A stretch of DNA of 64,000 nucleotides from Asterella californica (taxonomy: Eukaryota; Streptophyta; Marchantiopsida; Marchantiales; Aytoniaceae), in the NCBI GenBank assembly GCA_036924285.1, contig JAYKYS010000018.1, positions 2,852,001-2,916,000 of the forward strand, written 5' to 3'. A program made the translations under genes and the position numbers. Shown piece by piece: positions 42,025 to 52,814 of this stretch; positions within the stretch are counted from its first letter, which is position 1, and every line of letters starts with the position of its first letter. The notes beneath the pieces were generated by a model that saw nothing but the letters and a program-made list of their open reading frames with translations, was not told the DNA's origin and made no database searches.

Positions 42025-42952
42025 GTGACTTTGGAAGAGAAGAGAAGATTCTTGGAGATATTCAGGAAGTACATCCACGTGTTTGCTTTCAGCTATAAAG
42101 ATCTGAAGGAGGTGACATTGGAGACGCATCGGATCGACGTGGAGGAGGACGCAAGACCTGTTCGGCAAAAACAACGAAGGATCAGCCCGTCAATAGCAGT
42201 GATCGTCAAAGAAGAGATTGATAAACTGAAGGAAGCTGGGTTCATTTATGAGGTGGAGAATTCAGAATGGGTATCACCCATCGTGATCGTGAAGAAGAAG
42301 AACGGTAAGCTTTGCGTGTGTGTGGATTACAAGAAGTTGAATGCGATCACGAAAAAGGATTACTACCCGTTCCCATTCATCGATGAGATCTTGGAAGAAG
42401 TCGTAGGTCACGAATGGTACAGTTTTGGAGACGATTATAGTGGATATAACCAGATCCATATAGTCCCTGAGCATCAACACTTAACGACCTTCACTACTCC
42501 GTGGGGTACATTTGCGTTTATGTAATGCTCCAGCTACTTTTCAACGGTTCATGAACAAAGTGTTCACACCGTTTCTTGGGAAGTTTGTTAGAGACTTCAT
42601 TGATGACTTTTGTGTGTATGGGCGGAAGGAGGATCACTTTGATCATCTGATCAAAGTATTAGAGCGATTGGAGCAAGCTAATGCATCTTTGAATCCAGAA
42701 AAATGCATTTTTGGATGCGAGGAGGGTTTGTTGTTGCGGCATATCGTCTCCAAAAATGGAATAGGAGTGGATCCAGACAAGGTGAAGAAGATAATCGAAC
42801 TGCCATTCTTTACTAGCTTGACCAAGTTGAGACAATTTCTTGGGATGGTGGGATATTATCGTAGATTCATTTCATCCTTTTCCAATAAAGCTCAATCGTT
42901 GACCAACTACATGAAGAAGGGTGTAGTCTTTGAGTTGATACTTCAAGATTAG
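42025..42952 (+). pseudogene. Gypsy reverse transcriptase, frameshifted
   Basis: 42025-42525 holds the fingers part (EEIDKLKEAGFIYEVENSEW; VCVDYKKLNAITKKDYYPFP; DDYSGYNQIH). At about 42515-42525 the frame shifts within FAFMRLCNAPATFQRFM. 42512-42952 carries the palm and thumb (FIDDFCVYGRKEDHFDHLI; LRQFLGMVGYYRRFI). The active site is FIDD. A TAG at 42950-42952 then interrupts the RT-RNase H junction. Confidence 0.92.
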
Positions 42953-44399
42953 AAGGCTAAGGAGACGTTTGAAGAGTTGAAGAAGGCATTGGTGGTAGCC
43001 CCAATCCTCACCAAACCTGACTGGAGTAAGTCATTCATTGTTTATACTGATGCATCCAATGTTGCGATTGGATGTACCTTGAGTCAGTTAGATGAGAAAT
43101 GGACACGACCATCCAATAGCTTATGCTAGTAGACACATGGTGCAAGCTGAGAAGAACTATTCCGTGACAGAGAGAGAAGGGTTGGCCGTAATCTTTGCTT
43201 TGAAGAAGTTTCGGCACTATTTGTTAAGAGGAAAATTTTCTATAGTGACTGATCACAAAGCTTTGAAGTACATCTTCAATAAGTCCAACGCGGAGGGAAG
43301 GATAGCTCGATGGAAGATCCTCATGGCAGAATATGATTACGTCATTGAGGATAGACTGGGGAGGAAGCATGCCAACGCAGATTTGTTGTCCAGAGCTTAC
43401 GACGAATTGGGAGAAGAACCATTAGATGATACTTTCCCGGATGAAGACTTGATGACCATCACGTTGAGCAACGAGGTGCCGGAAGAGTACAAGGAGGTGT
43501 GGAATTTCCTTTCTTACGGATCATTTCCTGAAGGTATGCGAGCGAGAGAGAAGAATGCTCTGATGAGAAGGTGTAAGCGATACACCATTGTTGAAGGAGT
43601 TCTTTTTCATCAAGGTGCTGATGGATTGCTACGACGAGCTGTGGACAAGGAGGAAGCTGCGAGGTTGATGCTGCAGTTCCACGATGGACCTGTATGTGGT
43701 GGTCACTTCGCTGGTAAGGTGACGGCTTTCAAAATCTTAGACGCTGGATATCATTGGAAGGGTATTTTCAAGGACTGTTTGGAGTATTGCAGAACTTGCG
43801 ATGTATGCCAAGCCTTTGCCAAGAAGTCTACTAGCACTCCTCCCTTGAGATCAGATCCTGTGCTAGGTCCGTTTGAGAAGTGGAGAATTGATCATATCGG
43901 TCCTTTAAACAAAACACCTCGTGGCACCAGATATATCGTGATTGCAACCGATTATTTGACCAAGTGGGTGGAAGTCAGACCACTTAAAGCCACAAGTGAG
44001 GAAGAGGTTGGCCGTTTCTTATGGGAACGGATCATTACTAGGTTTGGATGTCCTCTTGAGTTGGTTTCTGATAGGGGTGGTGAATTTGTGGGAAGCATCA
44101 TAACTGCTATGTTGGAACATTTCTCCATCAAGCTGCGAGTGACAACTTCTTACAAACCAAACGTTAACGGGTTAGCTGAGAAGACCAATCATACCTTGTG
44201 TGCGATGCTGGCCAAGGATGCTGATATGGAGGATGCGAAGCACAACTGGGATAAGAGGTTACATGCAATCTTGTGGGAGTACAGGACTTTTCGAAGACTT
44301 CGACGGGGTACACTCCTTTTCATCTTGTTTACGGTGTGGAATCGAAGTTGCCCATACAGTTTGATTTACCTACCTTTCAAACTGTCCACAAGAGGTTAA
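42953..44399 (+). pseudogene. Gypsy RNase H and integrase
   Basis: After the TAG the frame goes on with FEELKKALVVAPILTKPDWS and FIVYTDASNVAIGCTLSQ. It shifts at about 43095 into the 43092-44399 ORF: IAYASRHMVQAEKNYSVTER, FSIVTDHKALKYIF, then HHCC integrase (GGHFAGK; CRTCDVC), DHIGPLN, SDRGGEFVGS and GLAEKTNHT, which carry the D, D and E positions. A shift near 44285-44300 ends the integrase early. Confidence 0.9.
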
Positions 44400-44787
44400 A
44401 GAGGTCGATTGGAGCAACAGCTGAGAAGTCTAGAAGGGAGCAACTATTGGAGTTGGAGGAGCACGAGTGGTGGCAATGGTTCAGATGGATAAGGCGCAAG
44501 AACGTCAGAAGAAGTATTACGACAAGCGTCTCGGTAAGAGGAAAGTGAAGCCGTTCAAGGAAGGAGATATGGTAATGCTTTTTGATGCCATTAGATATAA
44601 GAGAGCTAGAAAGAAGTTCCTTCCACGTTACTTTGGTCCTTTCATTGTCAATAAGGTATGGAGTAATTTTACATACGACTTGAAAGAGCTAGGAGGACGG
44701 AGGTTTGACTGGGTGAATCACGACAAGCTCAAGCTCTTTCATCCAAAGAAAGTCACCGTTCACTCCGAGGACGGAGTGAAAACTTAG
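44273..44787 (+). pseudogene. Gypsy integrase C-terminal region
   Basis: The shifted frame carries TGYTPFHLVYGVESKLPIQF up to about 44460. A further shift leads to 44467-44787 with KKYYDKRLGKRKVKPFKEGD, RYFGPFIVNKVWSNFTYDLK and HDKLKLFHPKK, the SH3-like tail. The stop (44785-44787) lies 12 bases before the 3' LTR. Confidence 0.88.
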
Positions 44788-44799
44788 TCCGGGGGTAAA
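44787..44799 (+). promoter_or_regulatory. Gypsy polypurine tract
   Basis: gtccgggggtaaa directly before the LTR start TGTAACACC. Confidence 0.8.
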
Positions 44800-45616
44800 T
44801 GTAACACCTAGGGGTTGCATAGTAGTAAATATGTGATAAGTTATAACTATGTGTGGTGAGTCTTCTGAATAAGTCCCAATGCTAGACCATACTCTAAGTT
44901 AGTCACAGATAACTAGGAGTAGTCACAGTTAGAGTTAGAGGTATTTGAGGACAGAATATTAGAATATTCTAAAGTGTGAGAACTACTATTTTGTTTGGTT
45001 GTGCATAAAATGACAAGGATATGAATAATACACTCTTGTCTTATGCGTGACTTTTTTATTGGTTGTAGAGACTTATGGGTCAAACAATCAAGAGGGTTGT
45101 TGACCTTTTTGGCTCAATTATGTGTTAGTATTTTGTCTTATAAGGAGCAATCCGAGATTCCTTTCAAAGATTCCTTTATACTTCTAGAAGGATCCTAATT
45201 ATTAGAGTAGGGTCAAAAGAGGAGAAATCTACTCTTGACTTAGGATTTTTATCTTTGACTTGGTCTCAGTAAATTACAGTAAATCAGATTTACAAGTAGT
45301 TATTGTGGTAAATCTAGAGTAGTATAAATAGAGGGGTTGTGGAGTGATCCCTCATCCTCCCTTTGCTTTGTATTTGAAAGCCGTTAGGTCATATCTATAA
45401 AGGGTGTGTTTTTCATCTCTTTGTCTCCATGAGAGTTCATGTCTCGAGTGTGGAAGTAATATGGGTGTGTTGAGAGCTGGATTTAGCCGAGGCCTCCTAG
45501 TTCTATGATGCGCCTCATCAAAAGCCATCAGAGGTTTACTCTGGGTGAGAGACAGGACCGGTAGCAAGCTTGAGGGTCACAGTTCGAGCTCGCTGTTCCA
45601 AGCATATTGAGTAACA
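44800..45616 (+). repeat. Gypsy 3' LTR (tentative end)
   Basis: Starts TGTAACACCTAGG after the purine tract. The end is placed at gtaaca (45611-45616) because it mirrors the start and gives a plausible length; no second LTR is in the window to confirm this. A TATA-like tataaata lies near 45324 and could be the LTR promoter. Confidence 0.6.
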
Positions 45617-46458
45617 GGTCTACCCAGCTCCATGTTTATAATCATCTTTTGAAGGAGCATACATCTTAGGGGCATTTTACTCGCTGTGAGGTTTAGGCAA
45701 TAAGAAGAAAGAAACATCGATCCTGACGCGGTGGCGTGGTGGATATCTTCGAGGTGGTCTTAGAACAGTTACTTCTCTCCAATGTACATCAGTGAAGTAA
45801 TCTTCCCGCATCTGGTTAAAATATGTTAATTGGCGTTAGTAAGTGTATAAGAAAAGATACTCCTCTCTCAAGGTACAGTACTGTATTGAAGAAATCGTCC
45901 CGCATCTCGAAGCCCACTTACGTTTATAACTGTCCCAGGATCTTCCTTTGTGACAATCGAGTATCTTGGGAGTTTTGAAAACTTCAAACGGAAGTTCTTT
46001 ATGGACCAGTTGGAGAGAAACAACCACATTGAATTTGATGAAGCAAAAAGGAAATAAACGTCTTCAGTGCAATGCATTTAGGTTCATTTCAGTATGCACA
46101 TAGACTTTTACGTGCAACATGCATTTTCTCACGTTCAGTGTCTTTAGTCAACTGCAGTAGGGGTTATCAGTTTCATGACAAAGGGGTTTTGAAGCTCCAT
46201 AACTGATTCATCATTACATCGCTCCCTTTTTTGTTTGTTTGTCTTCTCATCCAGACAATCCAATCAACCTTCAATGATAATTATAAGAATCCTTTGAAAT
46301 CCGGAAAGCTGATCTGCCCCGCCTGCTCGAATCCCAGCTTCGACGGATCCTGTACTGTGATCAGTGTGGTGTGTCAGTCCATTATATGCTCCATTTTCAT
46401 CCTGTCATTCGTACAACAACTTCCCCTCTAGAATATGCAAACTGAGCTCGCTGGGAGA
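45617..46458. other. No recognisable gene
   Basis: Short ORFs without domains. No repeat partner seen. Confidence 0.45.
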
Positions 46459-46778
46459 CATTTCAGTCCTTGAAGGCTTGAAGGCAAGACAGCTTTGTTT
46501 CCTCATGATGTATAAGCCTAGGTGACCGGAATACAAACTCCCACTGCACTTTGACTCGAAGAGAAAGTTTCAAATTTCCAACTGAGAGTTCAGTCTTCTA
46601 TTGTTTTGGCTGGAGATTCATTTCAGTCCTTGAAGGCTTGAAGGCAAGACAGCTTTGTTTCCTCATGATGTATAAGCCTAGGTGACCGGAATACAAACTC
46701 CCACTGCACTTTGACTGGAAGAGATAAGTGTCAACTTTCCGACTGAGAGTTCAGTCTTCGATTGTTTTGGCTGGAGAT
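46459..46778. repeat. 160-bp tandem duplication
   Basis: Units 46459-46618 and 46619-46778 are nearly identical; both contain ttgaaggcttgaaggcaag and ttgttttggctggagatt. Not part of any gene that I can see. Confidence 0.9.
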
Positions 46779-47374
46779 TCCAACTAACTTTCGCTTCCTG
46801 TTTGTGATGAAATGTCGTCTATTTCCATCATTTACTCAGCCCTGGGAGTACCTCTGAGTGTAAACTTCTTTCTCTTAAGAAGACCAGCATCTCTCAAGGT
46901 AACTGCTCAACCCATTTATCCTCTGATGCAGTAGTGACAGAAAGGCTGAGGCAAGCGGAATGACAACTGCAGTTACTGACCGGGTTTCTTATGGTAGTCT
47001 CTCATCAAAAACCCGTATGTTCGGATAAGTCAGACGTTTTTAAACATGTAAGAAATAAAACAGATTCCTGTAGTAAGTCTAGCTTCAGCAAATGATGATG
47101 AATGCTTAGATGATGAATGAATGATGAATGCTCAGACCTGACCGTGATGTGTATGTTATTGACATCGTGATCGAATGCTGCAGTTGCACCATGTTTCCAA
47201 GTGGACATCTTCAGTTCGAATCGGATATTCTAGACTCGCAAGCTAGCCAACTCCTCTCAGGCGAGCTAAATGAAGACCAGCCGACTCAACTTCCTGGTTC
47301 TTCATCCCTTGCCGTCTTCTATGTCGTCCTCTATGCCTAGTTCATGTAATCCGAGACGCAGGTGGGAGTCTTAG
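46779..47374. other. No recognisable gene
   Basis: Short ORFs only (for example 47128-47340 plus). A simple atgatgaatg run lies at about 47091-47130. Confidence 0.45.
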
Positions 47375-48127
47375 CATATAGTTGTGCTCCTTGAGGCAAA
47401 ACGTGATCAATGGCTTGAGAGTGTTGGGGCCTCTAGTAGAGACGTCATAATAACATCTGTTGCCAAGTGGGAGGATATCATCGTGAGGATGAGAGCGAAG
47501 GGTGTTCATTGTGATCCAAAACAAGCTAAATCTAAATGAGATTTCTGCTTCTCTGGGTACAAGAAAATAAAAGATTGGAATGCTCGTTCAGGGAACGAGG
47601 CATTCCAATCGATGAGTGCTGCTGACAGAAGGGCGAATGATTTACCGTCCGCATATGAAGAGACTTGGTTTGAACTCATGGACGGGTTCATGGGAGGTCG
47701 ACCATGTGTTACCCCTCCATCTTTTGCTGATTCTAGTATGCAGGAGGATGGGTTGGATGACGCTCCTCCAGACACGGATCCTTCGAGTCCTTCCGACTCT
47801 TCTCGTAATCGAGGGAAGCATAAGAGGTAATCTGACGATAACCATAAATTCATAGTGGATGCATTCCGTGAATTTGGTTCGCCGTTGCAGCGAGTCGAGG
47901 AGTTTCGTGATGAGAAGGAATCTGCTCAATTCGATAAACAACATGAGTTGGAAATCCGTTGCCGCGTCGGATATTCCGTGAAGGATGTCCAGGAAAACGC
48001 GAGGTTCCTGGCTGTAGAGATGCTGTGTGCTGAAACAGAGACAAGACAGAGAACAACAACCACGAAAACGAACGCTGCGATATATATCAACTCCAAATGT
48101 ATGTATACTGCCGGTTCTTTCTCCTAA
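47375..48127 (+). pseudogene. Myb/SANT-like DNA-binding protein, pseudogene
   Basis: One plus-strand frame reads WLESVGASSRDVI, KWEDIIVRMRAKGVHCDP, YKKIKDWNARSGNEAFQSMS, FELMDGFMGGRPCVTPP, then an acidic Ser/Pro/Asp segment and a charged helical tail (FREFGSPLQRVEEFRDEKES). This layout matches plant Myb/SANT-like (trihelix-type) DNA-binding proteins, many of which derive from or accompany Harbinger-type transposons. A TGA (47537-47539) and a TAA (47828-47830) break the frame, and a TAG (47372-47374) precedes it. The first two helices of the domain are not complete. It could be a host pseudogene or a remnant of a DNA transposon's accessory gene. Confidence 0.6.
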
Positions 48128-48540
48128 GAGCACAGAACTGAGAACCACACCAGAGCGGTCTGTAACCTGCTTCAAAAGCCGCTAAAAACAATCCCTGAAT
48201 CACAACCCTGACCCAAAACCACCGAAGCGTAGCTCAAAGCAAGAGAAACTTCCCTTTGCTAACAAACAGAGCCACAGCAGTATCACGCGATCCAAACCCA
48301 AGTCCAAACCACATCCATGTATAAGCTCCTAGCTAAAGCTAGCTACCACAAGCTGTATATAGCCAACCAGAACTCTAACGAACTCAAAAGAGCAAAACCT
48401 GTAGCGAAGAAACCGAAAAAGGCCTATCTGTGGACTTCCTCCTTACGCTGAACGGATGTCGATAGGATCTCCTCTGACTCCGTTAACCCAAGAAACCTTC
48501 AGATCCGACTCCCAACAGCCGAGATATCGTCGATTTTTGG
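48128..48540. other. CA/AC-rich intergenic DNA, possible first degenerate repeat unit
   Basis: No gene seen. The stretch around 48400-48480 loosely resembles the ~185-bp units that follow. Confidence 0.4.
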
Positions 48541-49290
48541 TCGCAGGTGACCGAATCTTCAAAAACTCCTCCTTGCGGCTTACAACCGCACACACCGCAC
48601 AAACGGATCTTCTAAACTGATATCCGTCTTCTCTGGCAGATAGATCTAGCTACCCTGAACCCAACAAGACTCCAAACAAGCCGTTTGGAGTTCCCCTTGC
48701 AAAACCACGCAAGAAATTTAGTCGCAGGTTGCAAAAAACTGACGTAAATCTGCTCCCTACGGCTCAAACTTGCTCACCACGCTCAAACCAACAATCCAAT
48801 TCACGTACAGTCTTCTCCTATGCGTAGATGAAGACTCCCTGATCGCGTAGGCACCAAGAATGAAGAGCTTGGCTCACCGATCGCGAAGAACAACCCAATC
48901 TCAAGTCGCAGGCGAACGAAAATCTGATGTAAGTGCTTCCCTGCGAGTCAATTTCACTCAGAATTCCCAAACCGCCCAATGAAAACTCGTATCGTCTTCA
49001 ATTTCCTGTAGAACTCGGTGTTTTGATCCCGATGGATCCAAGGACAGCAAGTTTGGACTCCGGACAAGTTCAAACGGCCCGAACGATCCAACTCTCCTTC
49101 ATAGGTAACTGAAAACTCCAAATCTACTTCCTGCGTCTCAATTTCACTCAAAACACAACCCCCGATTCGTCTCTTCCCAAACCGTTTGAACCAATGCGTA
49201 GCCTGCACAGATCTGAACCCAACGACGTCTTGCGCGCTTGCATTGGACTCCTAAATCTCCCGAACCGTCCGTTGACAAGTCGCAGACGCA
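48541..49290. repeat. Degenerate tandem repeat, period about 180-200 bp
   Basis: Units begin at about 48541, 48722, 48906, 49103 and 49280 with (tcgc)aggt or tcgcag. They share a following block of the type aaaa-ctcc...ttcc-tgcg-ctcaatttcactca. Divergence between units is high. ORFs within it are not supported as genes. Confidence 0.6.
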
Positions 49291-49479
49291 AGCTAGCCCG
49301 TAAGCTGCCCCCTTGTCACAGTCTCTGTACGTACGAAGTTCTCTCAGTAATAATAAGAAGCAGGCCCCTTGCGTCTTTGAAATAACACCTGAAGTCCTAA
49401 ATACCCAGTCAGCAAGTAACTAGGGGCCTAGCTTGATCTATGTGATGAAAGTGAAGATCCGAAGTTGCGCCAAAAGTCC

Positions 49480-49870
49480 GTAAGCTGGAGCCTAGCTTGT
49501 TTTCTCCATCTTTCGAGTCTTGTAACTTTTCCACTAAGCGTCCAAATGAAGTAGATGAAGTGCCTATGGAAAGCTAACAAGGAGCTCTATCCACTGGTGC
49601 GATAAAAATGAAGATCCGAAGTGGTGCTAAAAACCCGTAAGCTGGGGCCTAGCTTGTTTTCTCCATCTTTTGAGTCCTGTAACTTCTCCACTAGGCGTCC
49701 AAACGAAGTAGACAAAGTGCTTATGAAAAGCTGACAAGTAGCTCTACCCATCTATGCGATGAAAATGGAGATCTGAAATTGTACCAAAAACCTGTAAGCT
49801 GGGGCCTAGCTTGTCTTCTCATGAGTGTCTTTGGAGCGACAAGCATCGAAGTTTGAATTTCAGATAGGAG
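49480..49870. repeat. 157-bp tandem repeat, about 2.5 units
   Basis: gtaagctgg(a/g)gcctagcttgt recurs at 49480, 49637 and 49794, exactly 157 bp apart. Each full unit contains gtaacttctccacta-gcgtccaa and tgaagatc-gaa. A partial unit lies upstream (49425-49479). Confidence 0.9.
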
Positions 49871-49871
49871 C

Positions 49872-49935
49872 CGGTCCACGACACGACATCCACCCCCTCC
49901 AAACCTGTGCATCCTCCGGTATGCACCAGAGATAT
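49872..49935 (-). mobile_element. Fragment of gypsy LTR edge and polypurine tract
   Basis: cacgacatccaccccctccaaacct and the following ca-cctc-ggcatg/tatgc match 8316-8360 of the nested gypsy, i.e. the junction of 3' LTR and internal sequence. Only this short piece is recognisable. The tandem repeats to its left sit where an LTR would be. Confidence 0.65.
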
Positions 49936-51222
49936 CAACCAAGGAGTGGACCGGCACGCACTTCGTCATTCTCATCTTGTCATCCTCCCTCCCATCTCAG
50001 TCAACCTTATCCTCAAGTCCGCAACTTGATCGTCATCTTGAAGTTGCTACCCTGCCATGATCCTCCCTAGATCCATGCTCATCGACCTTCACCTCGAACC
50101 TCCCACCCAATCACCCCCTCTAAATCTACACATCTTGAATATACGAAGACATAGAAAGAATAACCCATCATATCATAGAATTGTCTTCCATCCGTCTTGT
50201 AGAACCTCATCGTCGAGGTTTGTGACGCAAGTGTCGTAGTAGACATCCCTCATCCTGCCAATCATCATCCGTATCCTGACTGTAACCCTCAACCTCAAGT
50301 CTGTACATGTCATCGTACGTATCCATCTCTTTTTTTTTTTGTTTTCTGAAAAAAAAGAACCACACTGCTGCAACCAAAATCCTCAGACAACTCTTTTCTT
50401 CGAAAATCACGAAGGTAAACAATATGTGATGAGAAGACTCCACTATCGCGCCTGCAGTAGTTACCAGAAACTGCAGGACTGGAAGCTGTACCCTTCAGGT
50501 CCGGCGGGACTCATTAGGCGCGTTAAAGAACATAGTCGAAAGAGACCCTTAGACGTTATCTGCCACCGCTTACTGCAGCCTGATTCAGCTGATGTAATGA
50601 TATACGAGAACTGTCCTTTTGAAATCTAACTTCAGATACTCTATTCTGATGTCGATTAGTTTTTTAATAATTTCCAAATAAATCTTGATGGGAATTACAT
50701 AGCTGAGCAAACTGATCAAACGATACTTCTGAAAACTGTCTTACTCACCTACGTCTTAGATCCACTAGGGAATGTAGTAGGATCTACGACCATTATGTTA
50801 GTCTCAAGGTCTTCAAACTGTTTAGATGAAGATGCAGAGGTTGTAGCTTCACGAAGAATTATTTATTCTTGTCTTGAGTTTTTGGTGCCATATTAGGATA
50901 ACGGTCAGAGTATGTGAAATTCAATTAAACATCCAACATAACTTTTAATGCATACATTCATAACACATTTACTTACAGAATAAATTAACTTTTTTACTAT
51001 AGTATATCATATATGGAGTAGGCGGAAGGAGTTGGTGACCCAAACAACTCAAGAAGGAATGAGTCTTAGTTCATTCCCTAATTCAATATGGAAAATGATC
51101 TTCAACACGTATAATGACACAAGGTTAGAAAACTGTCAAAAACAACAAGTAGCACATCTAATGAAAACTTCAATTTCTCACTGCGGCTGTAACTTCAGTA
51201 CATAATTTCACATCAATCGCTA
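49936..51222. other. No recognisable gene
   Basis: A T10 run at 50331-50340 and an A-run near 50350 occur. A plus-strand ORF at 50339-50629 (96 residues) has no domain I can identify. The rest is AT-rich. Confidence 0.45.
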
Positions 51223-51475
51223 TTAAACAGTTGAAGGTTCAGGGTTTAGAATCTTGCTCTGATACCACATACATGTACTGTGCTGGTTCTTGTTCAGTCT
51301 TCCGGGCAAGAAGTAAGCACGCTCTTCACACCATGCCATGACTTGATCATGAATCTTGCTTTTCACTTCTTGAAACTTTAGAGGATCTCGAGCGACTGAA
51401 CATAAACTATAACAATGTTCTCTTATTGGTTCACTCAGTGAGAGATTCACGAGAAAGTGCTCAAATCATGTTGAT
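51223..51475 (-). other. Possible relic of a copia 5' end
   Basis: Minus-strand TGGTATCAGAGCAAGATTC (51267-51249) matches the initiator-Met primer site of copia elements. The 75-residue minus-strand ORF (51450-51223) runs through it, so it cannot be both a clean primer site and an intact gene. No matching LTR pair or gag frame was found nearby. Confidence 0.35.
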
Positions 51476-51520
51476 TACTGCAACATAAGTATACCGAGAA
51501 ACTGTCAACCATAAAAAGTG

Positions 51521-51682
51521 ACTGAGATGTTTTCAACAATGGAGGAACTAAAAATTCTATGGATGCCAACTGCATAAACTACTGAATAGTCTAGGACTGA
51601 AACTGAGATGTTTTCGACAATGGAGGAACTAAAAATTCTATGGATGCCAACTGCATAAACTACTGAATAGTCTAGGACTGGT
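51521..51682. repeat. 81-bp tandem duplication
   Basis: Units 51521-51601 and 51602-51682 differ at one or two bases (ttttcaac / ttttcgac). Very recent in appearance. Confidence 0.93.
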
Positions 51683-52814
51683 TTCAGAACTAGTTAGATG
51701 AAGGTTTGTCTATCCTCTAATTACGATGATAAAGACATTTTATGTTCTTCTCAATCATCAAGTGTTATCGCTCCTCAATACCAGTTTATCCCTAGCAACT
51801 ACCGGTTTCTAATCCTGTCTGGGAACATGGAAAACTATTTCTGAATCTAAAATTAAAATTAAAATTCTATCGCATCAGTCAGACATGCGAGGAGTAGTGG
51901 TGAAAAATGTAAGTTATATAGCTACTCCTCCCGGTTTGCTCCATGCTTTGAAAACTTCACATGGAACACTTTGGTCTGGAATCATTTGGTCTACAGTCTG
52001 GTATGTATTGGCTTTGACAATATTGTTCTCCGCTGCTTCTGCACGTCAGAGAGCCAGTGCTCACATGTAATAGCATGCTCATGTCAGAGCATGTTACACC
52101 TCTCTGTGTGTTTTCGGTTAACTAAGTTCGGGCGTTCTGCAGTATTCAGCTCCTCCCCTCCCCTCCCGTGAAGCTCACTGTTGCAGCGCGTTGCCCATAA
52201 GTAGCGGCGACATTTTAGGTTCTATAGAGTATGGACAATTCCGCGTGCTCGACTGCTTCTTCGTGCTTGCTTGCATGGATACTACCATTCCCGGAACCCG
52301 ACCCCACCGCTCGCTAGTGCTTTAAGCGTAGCTAGGCTGAGACACTTGCAACTGCGACGCGCTTCTTCGCGGATCTGGACGCGTATGGTGAACAGAGACG
52401 GGATGATCTCTGTTATACTGTTTCTCGAGGTGAAATTGGTCCCTTACTACAGATTCAAACAAAGCGGACGAATCTGAACAATGGGACAAATCCATGGTCA
52501 ATCCACACGCGCACTTGATCATGAAGAGATTAAGATTCCCCCCAGTATATAGCTCAAAGGATTCCTCAGCTCTTCTTCCTCAATATCCATTGCGGTGACG
52601 TTTTTAGTTGCTGATCAGAAGACAAATTCCTACACGCAAATGCTCACGAACATGCTCGACGTTGGTGTATAATGTCGACTTTTCGACTGTATAGCTTGCT
52701 CGAAAGTGCAGGGATGTTTACGTTGTGGGAATCAACGAATTTTGTATTGGGGCCATTCACACGACGTCGTTGAGCACTTCTACGCGCTTTAGAAACCCCG
52801 ACCGTGTCACATAA
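51683..52814. other. No recognisable gene
   Basis: Short ORFs on both strands around 51885-52522 have no domain. Nothing else is supported. Confidence 0.45.

Larger units (their letters stand above)
41860..45616 (+). mobile_element. 5'-truncated Ty3/gypsy element
   Basis: Plus-strand pol in the order RT, RNase H, integrase, followed by a polypurine tract and a 3' LTR. Gag, protease and the 5' LTR are absent; the left edge abuts an LTR-like fragment of another element. The pol type (RRISPSIAVIVKEEIDKL, KKNGKLCVCVDYKKLN) is unlike the nested gypsy at 6651-16534. Confidence 0.88.

Noticed and set aside
44761..44778. cactccg-agga-cggagtg hairpin near the end of gypsy pol as a terminator
   Set aside because: It lies within the coding frame before the stop, has no T-run, and bacterial-type terminators do not apply to this kind of genome.
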